Made by a program: the position numbers and the translations under genes. The notes under the pieces were generated by a model. That model was not told the DNA's origin. It searched no databases and was given only the letters and a program-made list of their open reading frames with translations. 64,000 bases of DNA from Actinomycetales bacterium. Lineage in GTDB: Bacteria; Actinomycetota; Actinomycetes; Actinomycetales; Dermatophilaceae. The stretch is from positions 186,001 through 250,000 of the forward strand of contig JADJTP010000001.1 of the NCBI GenBank assembly GCA_016711095.1, given 5' to 3'. Below are positions 9,178-17,618 of the stretch, piece by piece. How positions within the stretch are numbered: the first letter of the stretch is position 1; each line of letters starts with the position of its first letter.

Positions 9178-10914
9178 ATGCCATCCCCGCACGACACGCT
9201 CGCGCCGGTGATCTCGGCCGCCATCGCCGCCGCATTCGGTGACGAGCACCGCGGTGCCGACCCGGTGCTGCGGTCCAGCCAGTTCGCCGACCTGCAGTCC
9301 AACGCAGCCCTCGCACTCGCCAAACGCCTCGGTATGCCGCCGCGCGAGGTCGCGACCCGGCTCGTGCAGGCCCTCGACGTGACCGGCGTGTGTGAGCGCG
9401 TGGAGATCAGCGGGCCTGGGTTCGTCAACCTCACCCTGGCCGACTCGTGGATCGCGGCGATGGTGCAGCAGGTGGCCGAAGACCCGCGCCTCGGGGTCGA
9501 GGTGGCGCCTGCTCTGGTGGTACCGATCGACTACTCGGCGCCCAATGTTGCGAAGGAGATGCACGTCGGGCACCTGCGCACGACGGTCGTCGGCGACGCT
9601 CTGGCGCGCACCCTCGAGCACCTCGGGCATCGGGTCATCCGCCAGAACCACGTCGGCGATTGGGGCACGAACTTCGGGATGCTCGTGGAGCACCTGCTCG
9701 AGGTCGGCGAAAGCTCCGAGGCGGCCCGGCTCGTCGAGACCGACCCGAACGCGTTCTATCAAGCGGCCCGGGTGAAGTTCGACGGCGACGACGGCTTCGC
9801 CGACCGTGCCCGGGCTCGGGTCGTCGCGTTGCAGGCCGGCGACGGCGAGACGGTGCGGCTGTGGCGCTCGCTCTATGAGATGTCCAAGCACTACTTCAAC
9901 CGCATCTATGCCGCCCTCGACGTCACGCTCACCGACGCCGACCTCGCCGGTGAGTCGACGTACAACGACGACCTTCCTGGGCTGTGCGCGGAGTTGCAGG
10001 AGCGGGGGATCGCCGTCGAGTCCGAGGGCGCCTTGTGTGTCTTCCTGCCGGGTTTCACCGGACGTGAAGGCAAGCCGGTGCCGCTCATCGTGCGCAAGTC
10101 CGACGGCGGATATGGCTATGGGACAACGGATCTGGCGACCATCCGGCACCGCGTCCGCGACCTCGACGCCGATCGCCTGATTTACGTCGTGGGGGCCACC
10201 CAGTCGCTGCACCTGCAGATGATCTTTGCCACCGCCCGCCTGGCTGGGTGGCTGCCCGAGGATGTCGAGGTCGTCCACGTGCAGATCGGCAACGTGATGG
10301 GGGAGGACCGCAAGCTCCTGCGTACCCGCGCCGGCGACTCGTTACGGCTCATGGCCCTCATCGAGGAGGCCGTCGAGGCGGCCCGGGGGGTGCTCGACGA
10401 GGCGCGGCCGGACCTGCCGGAGAGCACACGGCATACGCTCGCGTGGCAGATCGGGGTCGGGGCGATCAAGTTCGCGGACCTGTCGGTGGCCCACGACAGT
10501 GAATACGTCTTCGACCTGGCCCGGATGGTGTCGCTTACCGGCAACACCGGCCCTTACCTGCAGTATGCCGCCGCGCGCATCCGCTCGATCTTCCGGGCGG
10601 CAGGCCTGGATGCGTCCGACCCCCAGGCGCGCAGCATTGCCGTCGTCGAGCCGGCCGAGCGTGCTCTGGCCCTCGCCTTGTTGGAGTTCGGGTCGGTCGT
10701 GAGACAGGTCGGAGCCGACCTCGGCCCGCACCGGCTGTGTGCTTACCTTTTCGAGCTTGCCCAGACCTTCTCGGCGTTCTACGAGGTCTGCCCGGTGCTC
10801 AAGGCTCCCGACGAGGCGACTCGCCAGTCGCGGCTCGCCCTGTGTGCGGCGACGTTCCGGGTCATGGAGCAAGGGCTGGCCCTGCTCGGGATAGCCACGC
10901 CTGATCAGATGTGA
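9178..10914 (+). CDS. argS: Arginyl-tRNA synthetase
   Basis: A 578-residue class I synthetase that charges tRNA-Arg. The N-terminal ArgS-specific additional domain spans residues 1-~105. The catalytic core has APNVAKEMHVGHLRTT, with the HIGH-type signature HVGH at 129-132. The C-terminal anticodon-binding DALR domain ends at residue 578. The KMSKS loop is replaced by a Gly-Glu-Asp-Arg-Lys type segment (GEDRKLLRTRAG), common in ArgS. The ATG at 9178 was chosen over an upstream ATG because the family N-terminus begins there. Followed by a strong terminator. Actinobacterial argS often sits near lysA/thrC; here it is alone, so a second copy elsewhere in the genome is possible. Confidence 0.93.
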   Translation: MPSPHDTLAPVISAAIAAAFGDEHRGADPVLRSSQFADLQSNAALALAKRLGMPPREVATRLVQALDVTGVCERVEISGPGFVNLTLADSWIAAMVQQVAEDPRLGVEVAPALVVPIDYSAPNVAKEMHVGHLRTTVVGDALARTLEHLGHRVIRQNHVGDWGTNFGMLVEHLLEVGESSEAARLVETDPNAFYQAARVKFDGDDGFADRARARVVALQAGDGETVRLWRSLYEMSKHYFNRIYAALDVTLTDADLAGESTYNDDLPGLCAELQERGIAVESEGALCVFLPGFTGREGKPVPLIVRKSDGGYGYGTTDLATIRHRVRDLDADRLIYVVGATQSLHLQMIFATARLAGWLPEDVEVVHVQIGNVMGEDRKLLRTRAGDSLRLMALIEEAVEAARGVLDEARPDLPESTRHTLAWQIGVGAIKFADLSVAHDSEYVFDLARMVSLTGNTGPYLQYAAARIRSIFRAAGLDASDPQARSIAVVEPAERALALALLEFGSVVRQVGADLGPHRLCAYLFELAQTFSAFYEVCPVLKAPDEATRQSRLALCAATFRVMEQGLALLGIATPDQM

Positions 10915-10937
10915 CGCCGGTCAGGTCCTCGGGCAGC

Positions 10938-10960
10938 GGGGGGCTGAGACGGAGCCCCCC
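10938..10960 (+). terminator. Rho-independent-type hairpin after argS
   Basis: A perfect 8-bp GC-rich stem (GGGGGGCT pairing with AGCCCCCC) with a 7-base loop, 23 bases after the argS stop. No long T run follows, as is usual in high-GC actinobacteria. Confidence 0.7.
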
Positions 10961-11040
10961 GTCACCCTCGTAGCCACCCGCCACCCGCCACCCGCCACAC
11001 GCCATCCGCCCCTTGTTCCTGACCATGGGCCACCGAGCCA

Positions 11041-11084
11041 ACGTTGAGGCTCTGCCTCGCCTGGCGAGGCATTGCCTCAGCGTT
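11041..11084. repeat. Dispersed palindromic element, copy 1
   Basis: A near-perfect 44-bp palindrome whose arms begin ACGTTGAGGC and end GCCTCAGCGT, centred on GCCTCGCC-TG-GCGAGGC, with three mismatches between arms. Related sequence recurs at about 19204-19236 and 19363-19394 in the same window, so it belongs to an interspersed family and is not only a local terminator. Confidence 0.65.
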
Positions 11085-11195
11085 TCGAGAGCCACCCAAT
11101 GACTCGGCGCTGACCCGGCGCTGACCCGCCAGGAACTGCATACGCTGACGCCAAGCCGTCGCGGAATGATCGGGCGCGGCCGGGCGTTTCATTAG

Positions 11196-11215
11196 ATAGT
11201 TGAAGATCGAACTAT
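11196..11215. promoter_or_regulatory. MarR-type operator palindrome upstream of the pirin gene
   Basis: ATAGTT and AACTAT arms separated by eight bases, 14 bp before the pirin start codon and just ahead of its ribosome site. The TAGTT...AACTA form is typical of MarR-family operators. Binding here would block initiation of the pirin transcript. No marR gene lies nearby, so the regulator would act in trans. Confidence 0.55.
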
Positions 11216-11229
11216 ATGGAGGAGCGTCC

Positions 11230-12186
11230 ATGCCCGCCGTGACTGTGCCCGACCTCGCCGTGCTCACCCCCGTGTCGGCTCCCGGCGCCCACGCCCGTCA
11301 GCGTCCGATCGTCAGTATCACCGACGCCCCGCACGGTCTGGAGGGCGAGGGCTTCCCGGTCCGCCGAGCGTTTGCCGGCGTGGACCTCGCGGCCCTCGAC
11401 CCCTTCATCATGATGGATGAAATGGGCGAGGTGGACTATGCCCCGGGCGAGCCGAAGGGCACTCCGTGGCACCCGCACCGGGGCTTCGAGACGGTCACCT
11501 ACATCATTGACGGCACGTTTGTGCACTCGGATTCTTACGGTGGCGGAGGCACGATCACCGACGGGGCGACCCAGTGGATGACGGCGGGCTCGGGCATCTT
11601 GCACATCGAGGCACCGCCGGAGGAACTCGTCGTCAGCGGGGGGCTCTTCCACGGCCTGCAACTGTGGGTCAACCTCCCCCGGGCCGACAAGCTGCTCACC
11701 CCTCGCTATCAGGACCTCGCTCCGGGCCGAGTCGCGCTGCTGCGGTCCGCCGACGGGGGAGCGCTCGTGCGGGTCATCGCCGGGGAACTCGGAGGCACCC
11801 GCGGGCCGGGCGACACCCACACCCCGATCACGATGATTCATGCCACGATCAACCCGGGCGGGCGCCTTGAGCTGCCCTGGCGCGCCGATTTCAACGCCCT
11901 TGCCTACGTCATGAGCGGGGTGGGCAGTGTCGGTCCGGCGGGATCCAGCGCTCCGATCGGCCCGGGACAGCTCGCCGTGTTCGGGCCGGGAGAGGGCCTG
12001 ACCCTCACTGCCGACGGCACCCAGCAGGCCAGGCACGCGGCCGGGCTGGAGGTCATCTTGCTTGGCGGTGCGCCGATCCGCGAGCCCATTGCCTGGGCCG
12101 GCCCGTTCGTCATGAACACCCGCGCTGAACTCGCGCAGGCGTTCGAGGACTACCAGTCCGGCCGTCTGGGGCGACCGACGGCTTGA
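11230..12186 (+). CDS. Pirin-family bicupin protein
   Basis: A 318-residue cupin of the pirin/YhaK family. The start ATG at 11230 has GGAGG seven bases upstream. The metal-binding pattern of the N-terminal cupin is present: HPHRGFET supplies two His, and HIEAPPEE supplies His and Glu. A C-terminal cupin half follows from about residue 180. Bacterial pirins bind Fe or other metals; some act as quercetinases and others as redox-responsive modulators of metabolic enzymes. The MarR-type operator suggests induction by oxidants or phenolics (inference). Confidence 0.88.
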   Translation: MPAVTVPDLAVLTPVSAPGAHARQRPIVSITDAPHGLEGEGFPVRRAFAGVDLAALDPFIMMDEMGEVDYAPGEPKGTPWHPHRGFETVTYIIDGTFVHSDSYGGGGTITDGATQWMTAGSGILHIEAPPEELVVSGGLFHGLQLWVNLPRADKLLTPRYQDLAPGRVALLRSADGGALVRVIAGELGGTRGPGDTHTPITMIHATINPGGRLELPWRADFNALAYVMSGVGSVGPAGSSAPIGPGQLAVFGPGEGLTLTADGTQQARHAAGLEVILLGGAPIREPIAWAGPFVMNTRAELAQAFEDYQSGRLGRPTA

Positions 12187-12601
12187 GCCGCGAGCGTCGC
12201 CGCTTGCGACTCAAAACACACTCGACTCCGCTTAACCCAGGTTGATCGGCCCTTACGTTGCGGGCGCCGGTGCGCTACATTCGGCCCTGCGGCCAATGAA
12301 GGATCAACCATCTGGCTGCCCAAGATCCCGGAGGCTCGCGACGTCCCTAGACTCGCGGGCCTCCGAGGCGTCCGAGGACCCGATCGCGTGTCGGGGGCGC
12401 GCAGGCCGTTCGCGAGGTGCCGGGCAGGCCGTTCGCGAGGTGGCGGGCAGACGGCATACGGGACAGGTGTGAGGGTTGCCACTGACCTAGGTCCCTTGGC
12501 TGCCCGAGTCCACACCCCCTAGGTTGCTGTAATCACCGGGTTCCCCGGTTGTGCCGTAGCGCCTTCGCGCTGCGGGGACAACGCCGACGCAGGGAGAACA
12601 C
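12187..12601. other. 415-bp gene-free interval upstream of pntA with a 23-bp tandem repeat
   Basis: Contains two adjacent 23-bp copies (12401-12423 and 12424-12446, beginning GCAGGCCGTTCGCGAGGTG, one mismatch) and an imperfect inverted repeat around 12330-12370 built on CGGAGGC/GCCTCCG. The pntAB promoter must lie here, since AGGGAGA precedes the pntA start by a few bases. I could not place -35/-10 boxes with confidence. No coding frame is supported. Confidence 0.6.
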
Positions 12602-14143
12602 GTGCTCATCGGTGTCCCACGGGAGTCGCGAGCGGGTGAAACCCGCGCAGCCGCCACACCTAAGACAGTCGAACAGTTGCTCAAGCTGGGCTACGAGGTG
12701 GTCGTCGAGGCGGGGGCTGGAGCCGCCGCGAGCTTTGACGATGCCTCGTATGCCGCGGCCGGCGCCTCCGTCGCCGACGCCGCCACGGTCTGGGCCGCCG
12801 ACATCGTGACGAAGATCAATGCCCCGAACGACGCCGAGTTGGCGACGATGCGCCGGGGCGCGATCCTCATCAGCCTCGCCGCGCCGGCGCTCAGCCCGGC
12901 ACTCGTCGAGAAGCTCGCCGCCTCCGGCGTGACCGCGATGGCGATGGACGCGGTACCGCGCATCTCGCGGGCCCAGTCGTTGGACGTGCTGTCGTCGATG
13001 GCCAACATCGCCGGGTATCGCGCGGTCGTTGAGGCGGCGCACGAGTTCGGGTCGTTCTTCACCGGACAGGTGACCGCAGCGGGCAAGGTGCCCCCGGCGA
13101 GGGTGTTCGTCTCCGGCGCAGGGGTAGCGGGGTTGGCGGCCATCGGCACGGCCAACAGCCTCGGCGCGATCGTTCGTGCGACCGATGTGCGCCCCGAAGT
13201 CGGCGAGCAGGTCGAGTCGATGGGCGCTCAGTTCGTCAAACCCGACGTTGCCGAGTTGGAGGTCTCGACCGACGGCTACGCCAAGGAGGTCGGCGCCGAT
13301 TACGCCGCTGCCGCGGCGCTCATGTATGCCGAGCAGGTCAAGAACTGCGACATCGTCATCACCACCGCGCTCATTCCCGGTAAGCCCGCTCCGCGGCTGA
13401 TCACCGAGGAGATGGTCGCGACCATGAAGCCGGGTTCGGTCATCGTCGACATGGCCGCGGCAAACGGCGGCAACGTCGCCGGGTCGGTCGCGGACCGTTT
13501 GGTGACGAGTGCCAACGGCGTCAAGATCATCGGTTACACCGACCTGCCGGGACGACTTCCCACCCAGGCGAGCCAGCTCTTCGGCACCAACATCGTCAAC
13601 TTGGTGAAGCTGCTCACGCCCGGTAAGGACGGGGTCGCGGTCCTCGACTGGAACGACGTCGTCGTGCGCGGTATGACCGTGGCCAAGGACGGCGAGGTGA
13701 CCTGGCCGCCACCGCCGGTGCAGGTATCGGCCGCGCACACCACGGTCGCAGCCCCAGTCGAGCCAAAGGCGCCCAAGCCGCCGCCAGATCCACGTCGACG
13801 GCTCGTGGGGATGGTGGGTGCAGCGCTGCTCTTCCTGCTGCTGGCCAACGCCTCTCCGGCGCCGTTCCTCGGCCACTTCATGGTCTTCATGCTGTCGGTC
13901 GTCATCGGCTACTACGTCATCGGCAACGTTCACCACGCGCTGCACACCCCGCTCATGTCGGTGACCAACGCCATCAGCGGCATCATCGTCGTCGGCGCGT
14001 TGCTGCAGATCGGTTACGACAACAAGTGGCTCGTGACCATCATCGCCTTCGTCGGCGCGCTGGTCGCGAGCATTAACGTGTTCGGTGGCTTCACGGTGAC
14101 CGCCCGAATGCTTCAGATGTTCAAGCGAGAGGACGCGGCCTGA
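12602..14143 (+). CDS. pntA: NAD(P) transhydrogenase subunit alpha, fused form
   Basis: A 513-residue alpha subunit of the proton-pumping transhydrogenase that reduces NADP+ with NADH at the expense of proton-motive force. Residues 1-~375 are the NAD(H)-binding domain I, with Rossmann core VFVSGAGVAGLAAIGTANSL. A Pro-rich linker at ~380-400 is followed by the membrane domain of four helices (to 513). It is the one-piece Escherichia coli type; mycobacteria have separate pntAa and pntAb. GTG start. The stop overlaps the pntB start (TGATG), coupling the subunits. Confidence 0.95.
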   Translation: MLIGVPRESRAGETRAAATPKTVEQLLKLGYEVVVEAGAGAAASFDDASYAAAGASVADAATVWAADIVTKINAPNDAELATMRRGAILISLAAPALSPALVEKLAASGVTAMAMDAVPRISRAQSLDVLSSMANIAGYRAVVEAAHEFGSFFTGQVTAAGKVPPARVFVSGAGVAGLAAIGTANSLGAIVRATDVRPEVGEQVESMGAQFVKPDVAELEVSTDGYAKEVGADYAAAAALMYAEQVKNCDIVITTALIPGKPAPRLITEEMVATMKPGSVIVDMAAANGGNVAGSVADRLVTSANGVKIIGYTDLPGRLPTQASQLFGTNIVNLVKLLTPGKDGVAVLDWNDVVVRGMTVAKDGEVTWPPPPVQVSAAHTTVAAPVEPKAPKPPPDPRRRLVGMVGAALLFLLLANASPAPFLGHFMVFMLSVVIGYYVIGNVHHALHTPLMSVTNAISGIIVVGALLQIGYDNKWLVTIIAFVGALVASINVFGGFTVTARMLQMFKREDAA

Positions 14144-15534
14144 TGAATGAGACCCTCATCCAGGGCGCCTATATCGTCGCCGGTCTGCTGTTCATCCTCG
14201 CCCTGGCGGGTCTGTCGAAGCACGAGACAGCGGTCATGGGCAACAAGTACGGCATCGTCGGCATGGCAATCGCGCTCGCGGCGACCCTGTGGCTGGCGAC
14301 GAAGAGCGCCGGCCTGGACGCGCTCGCGTTGATCGTCGTCGCAATGGCGATCGGGGCAGCCATCGGCGTCACGGTGGCCCGCAAGGTCGAGATGACCGGG
14401 ATGCCCGAGCTCATCGCGATGCTGCACTCCTTTGTCGGTCTCGCCGCTGTCCTCGTCGGTTGGAACTCTTCCTACGAATCGGCGCCCTACCCGGCGATTC
14501 ACGACGTCGAGGTCTTCGTCGGCGTCTTCATCGGTGCGGTGACCCTCACCGGCTCGATCGTCGCCTATCTCAAGCTGTCGGCGAAGATCAAGTCTGCCCC
14601 GATGATCTTGCCCGGTCGGCACATTCTGAACCTCGGAATCATCGCGTCGTTCGTGGTCATGACGATCGCCTATGTATTGGTGCCGCACGACAACACCTTC
14701 ATGAGGCAGTTGCTCCTTGGCCTGATGACCCTGCTGGCGCTCTTCCTGGGCTGGCACCTGGTGGCATCGATCGGCGGCGGCGACATGCCGGTCGTCGTGT
14801 CGATGCTCAACAGCTATTCCGGGTGGGCCGCGGCAGCCGCGGGCTTCCTGCTCAACAACGACCTGCTCATCATCACCGGTGCCCTCGTCGGCTCCTCCGG
14901 TGCCTATCTCTCCTTCATCATGTGCCGGGCAATGAACCGGTCGTTCATCTCAGTCATCGCCGGCGGCTTCGGCTCGGACGGCGGGGTTGTCGGCGAGGCG
15001 AAGGACTACGGCGAGCACCGCGAGACCAATGCCGTCGAGGTTGCCGACCTGCTCAAGAACGCCCACGACGTCGTCATCACGCCGGGCTATGGGATGGCCA
15101 CTGCTCAGGCGCAGTATGCCGTCGCCGACCTCACGAGCAAGCTACGCGCCCGTGGCATCAACGTGCGTTTCGGGATCCACCCGGTTGCCGGGCGTCTGCC
15201 CGGTCACATGAACGTGTTGCTCGCCGAGGCGAAGGTGCCCTACGACATCGTCCTCGAGATGGACGAGATCAACGAAGACCTACCCTCGACGGACGCGGTG
15301 CTCGTCATCGGCGCCAACGACACCGTCAACCCGGCCGCCCAGGACGACCCGACCAGCCCGATCGCCGGTATGCCGGTGCTCGAGGTCTGGAAGGCTCACG
15401 AGGTGATCATCTTCAAGCGCTCGATGAACACTGGCTATGCCGGCGTGCAGAACCCGTTGTTCTTCAAGGAGAATTCGGCGATGCTCTTCGGCGATGCCAA
15501 GGATCGAGTCGAGGACATCGTCAAGGCGTTGTGA
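14143..15534 (+). CDS. pntB: NAD(P) transhydrogenase subunit beta
   Basis: A 463-residue beta subunit. The N-terminal two thirds are hydrophobic helices that complete the proton channel. The C-terminal domain III binds NADP(H) through the motif TPGYGMATAQAQYAVADL (around residue 310), and EMDEINED and GANDTVNPAAQDDP are conserved near the nucleotide. Overlaps pntA by one base. Followed by a strong bidirectional hairpin. Confidence 0.95.
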   Translation: MNETLIQGAYIVAGLLFILALAGLSKHETAVMGNKYGIVGMAIALAATLWLATKSAGLDALALIVVAMAIGAAIGVTVARKVEMTGMPELIAMLHSFVGLAAVLVGWNSSYESAPYPAIHDVEVFVGVFIGAVTLTGSIVAYLKLSAKIKSAPMILPGRHILNLGIIASFVVMTIAYVLVPHDNTFMRQLLLGLMTLLALFLGWHLVASIGGGDMPVVVSMLNSYSGWAAAAAGFLLNNDLLIITGALVGSSGAYLSFIMCRAMNRSFISVIAGGFGSDGGVVGEAKDYGEHRETNAVEVADLLKNAHDVVITPGYGMATAQAQYAVADLTSKLRARGINVRFGIHPVAGRLPGHMNVLLAEAKVPYDIVLEMDEINEDLPSTDAVLVIGANDTVNPAAQDDPTSPIAGMPVLEVWKAHEVIIFKRSMNTGYAGVQNPLFFKENSAMLFGDAKDRVEDIVKAL

Positions 15535-15592
15535 CCGAACGGCGAGCGGGCTCGCAGGCTGCTACCTGTGGCGTCCGGGCTCGAGTGACGCC

Positions 15593-15635
15593 CACGACTG
15601 AGGCGGCGCCCGCATGGGGCGCCGCCTCAGTCGTG
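15593..15635. terminator. Perfect 19-bp hairpin between convergent pntB and the PH-domain gene
   Basis: Arms 15593-15611 and 15617-15635 pair perfectly over 19 bp, with a 5-base loop GCATG. It begins 58 bp past the pntB stop and overlaps the last codons of the converging gene, so it can stop transcription from both sides. Confidence 0.85.
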
Positions 15636-16499
15636 ATCTGGGTCGTCGGTCGGGAAGTAGCGGATCGGCCCGGTCTGGGCAGCGCGCCGTCGGGCGACGA
15701 TGTCGGGGCTCTCGAAGAGCACCTCGGGCACCTTCTTGCCACGACCCGTGCGCCCGTCCGACGACTCGAGCACCGGCCCGTTGGGACCTCCGTTGGCGGG
15801 CCGGATCGGGATCGCTCGGGAGTGGTCGTGTGCGTTGTGGTGCTCGACCGGCGCGGCCGGCGCATCCGGGTCGACCGGGTATCGGGTGGAGCCGGGTCGT
15901 TCCCCGGCGCTGTCGGAGCCGTGTGGGTCTGCCTCGGCCCATCGGACTTCGACCGCGGACGCATGCCCCTCGATCATGTGGCTCCGGTCATCGGCGTTGG
16001 GGTGCAGCGAGAACATGTCCGCGCAAACGAGCCGGTAGATGGTGTCCGGCTTCGGGATCCAGTCGACGCGGCGCATCGCCTGGTCTTGTCCGGCGCTCTC
16101 GAACACGAAGGTCCCATATCCGAGCGCTCGACCGGCGAGCGAACGCTGGTAGGAGAGATCGGTGACTTTCGCCAAGGGCATGGTTCCCGCGTTCCGGCTC
16201 AGCAAACCCTGGGTGAGCAGGAGCCTCTTGTCGGTCGCGACGAACCACTCCTTGCGCCACTCGACGATCTGCCAGAGCAGGTACAGGCCGACGGCAGCAG
16301 TCGCCCAGACCAGCAGATCGGCAGAAGCGCTGAGCGTGGGAGGCAGGAATAGGACGACTGCGAGGGTGAAGGTGCTCGCTCCGAGCAGCAGGGCGACCGG
16401 TCTCGCCAGGATCATCGGGTGTCGGTGGATGGCGAAGAGCAATCGCTCGTTCTCGAGCAGATAGCGCGCGTAGCCTCCCTGGCGTTCACGGCTGCGCAT
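15627..16499 (-). CDS. PH-domain (bPH2-type) membrane protein
   Basis: A 290-residue protein with two hydrophobic segments near residues 30-75 followed by a bacterial pleckstrin-homology-like domain (EWFVATDKRLLLTQGLLSRNAG...). The last ~110 residues are a charged, Pro-rich tail with no recognisable fold. Start ATG at 16499; longer in-frame readings are Ser/Arg-rich and unlike protein. Function unknown; bPH2 proteins are membrane-anchored and many occur in actinobacteria. A 56-residue membrane peptide is encoded directly upstream and probably belongs to the same transcript. Confidence 0.8.
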   Translation of the reverse strand: MRSRERQGGYARYLLENERLLFAIHRHPMILARPVALLLGASTFTLAVVLFLPPTLSASADLLVWATAAVGLYLLWQIVEWRKEWFVATDKRLLLTQGLLSRNAGTMPLAKVTDLSYQRSLAGRALGYGTFVFESAGQDQAMRRVDWIPKPDTIYRLVCADMFSLHPNADDRSHMIEGHASAVEVRWAEADPHGSDSAGERPGSTRYPVDPDAPAAPVEHHNAHDHSRAIPIRPANGGPNGPVLESSDGRTGRGKKVPEVLFESPDIVARRRAAQTGPIRYFPTDDPDHD

Positions 16500-16512
16500 G
16501 GCCGCCTCGGCG

Positions 16513-16683
16513 TCAGGTCCGGCCGAGGATCGCGTCGAAGACGCCGATGATGCCGCGGAACGCGTCGCCCAGGAGTTGGAAGAGCGTACGGACGATCTCG
16601 GCGGCAGCGTCCGGCGACTTGACGACGGCATAGATGAAGTAGGCCAGCAGGAACCACCGGAAGACGCTCCAGAACTTCTTCAC
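16513..16683 (-). CDS. Small membrane protein (56 aa)
   Basis: Starts at a GTG (16683) with a GGAGGAG site upstream. One clear hydrophobic helix (FRWFLLAYFIYAVV) near the N-terminus is followed by an amphipathic second half (IVRTLFQLLGDAFRGIIGVF). Ends 13 bp before the PH-domain gene, so the two are co-transcribed. No named family recognised. The good ribosome site and membrane pattern support a real gene. Confidence 0.6.
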   Translation of the reverse strand: MKKFWSVFRWFLLAYFIYAVVKSPDAAAEIVRTLFQLLGDAFRGIIGVFDAILGRT

Positions 16684-16857
16684 CGGTCCTGCTCCTCCTC
16701 GTGCCCGCGGCATCGTCCAGCGAATCGCCATTCGCCGCCGAGTGCCAGCGACGATCCAGTGTGACGGATGAGCTAGGCGGGACACGTGAGGCGCGCCGTG
16801 TCCGCCCCCGCCTGGCCGGTCCCCCGGCCGCCCCCGCCGTGGTTCCCCGGCCGGCCC

Positions 16858-16920
16858 CGCCGAGATTGACCTTGCGTGCACAACACGCGGGTGTGGGGGG
16901 GCACAACGTCAATCTCGGCG
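16858..16920. repeat. Long hairpin element between the tRNA-Ser and the small membrane gene
   Basis: Arms of 17 bp (starting CGCCGAGATTGAC and ending GTCAATCTCGGCG, 16 of 17 matched) flank a G-rich loop of about 29 bases. It lies just downstream of tRNA-Ser in the direction of its transcription, so it could act as its terminator. The sequence style (repeat word plus TTGTG/CACAA core) also fits an interspersed palindrome family. Confidence 0.55.
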
Positions 16921-16967
16921 CCGCAAAGAACCGGTGACGGCATCGGCGAACCGACAATGGGATCGAA

Positions 16968-17057
16968 TGGCGGTGGCGCAGGGATTCGAACCCTGGGTGG
17001 ACTTCCGCCCACACACGCTTTCGAGGCGTGCTCCTTAGGCCGCTCGGACACGCCACC
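16968..17057 (-). tRNA. tRNA-Ser (anticodon CGA)
   Basis: Class II cloverleaf: 7-bp acceptor GGTGGCG/CGCCACC, discriminator G, encoded CCA at 16970-16968, anticodon loop with CGA in the context CCTCGAAAG, an extra arm of serine type, and T-loop GGTTCGAATCC. It reads UCG codons. Confidence 0.93.
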
Positions 17058-17105
17058 GCCGATGAGGTTACCCGGTGAGCACCCCGGGCCCGAAATCCAC
17101 GCCTG

Positions 17106-17618
17106 CTACGGTCGCCGTTCTCCGAAGAAGTCGCGCAAGATCCCGCCGCAGCGGTCTTCGTCGAGCCCGCCGACGACCTCGACCCAGTGGTTTGCTCGGG
17201 TGTCGCGCACAAGGTCCCACACGGAGCCACAGGCTCCCGCTTTGGGGTCCCACGCGCCGAAGACGAGGGTGCGCACCCGGGCCGCGACGATGGCCCCCGC
17301 GCACATGACACAGGGCTCCAGGGTCACCACGATGGTCGCCTCAGGCAACCGCCAGGATCCCGTATGCCGCGCAGCCGCCCGCAGCGCGACGATCTCGGCG
17401 TGTGCGGTCGGGTCGGCCGTGGATTCGCGGGCGTTTGCCCCCGAACCGATGACTTGGCCGTCGGCGTCGATGACCAGCGCTCCGACGGGCACCTCGCCCG
17501 CCCGGCCGGCCGTGCTGGCGAGCTCGAGGGCATCGGCGAGCCATCCGGCATACCGGGGGTCATCCGGGGCGAGGCCGCGGCGGGGTGCGGGGCGGGGCAC
17601 GCGGTAAGTTTCCCGCAT
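17106..17618 (-). CDS. tadA: tRNA-adenosine deaminase TadA-type protein
   Basis: A 170-residue zinc-dependent deaminase of the CDA fold that would convert the wobble A34 of tRNA-Arg(ACG) to inosine. Zinc and catalytic residues are present: TAHAEIVAL (His, Glu) and EPCVMCAGAI (two Cys). The ATG at 17618 is interlocked with the upp start (CATG). A GTG at 17600 with GGGA nine bases upstream is an alternative start that would remove six residues. The divergent tadA-upp pair is conserved in actinobacteria. Confidence 0.9.
   Translation of the reverse strand: MRETYRVPRPAPRRGLAPDDPRYAGWLADALELASTAGRAGEVPVGALVIDADGQVIGSGANARESTADPTAHAEIVALRAAARHTGSWRLPEATIVVTLEPCVMCAGAIVAARVRTLVFGAWDPKAGACGSVWDLVRDTRANHWVEVVGGLDEDRCGGILRDFFGERRP

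Larger units (their letters stand above)
10915..11229. other. Gene-free interval between argS and the pirin gene
   Basis: Holds, in order, the argS terminator, a short run of CCACCCG-type heptamers (about 10972-11010), a 44-bp palindromic element (11041-11084) and a MarR-like operator (11196-11215). No open frame with a ribosome site was found. Confidence 0.7.

Noticed and set aside
14289..16352. 687-codon + strand frame across pntB and the PH-domain gene
   Set aside because: It runs over two real genes in another frame and through the terminator hairpin; composition is Arg/Pro-rich noise.
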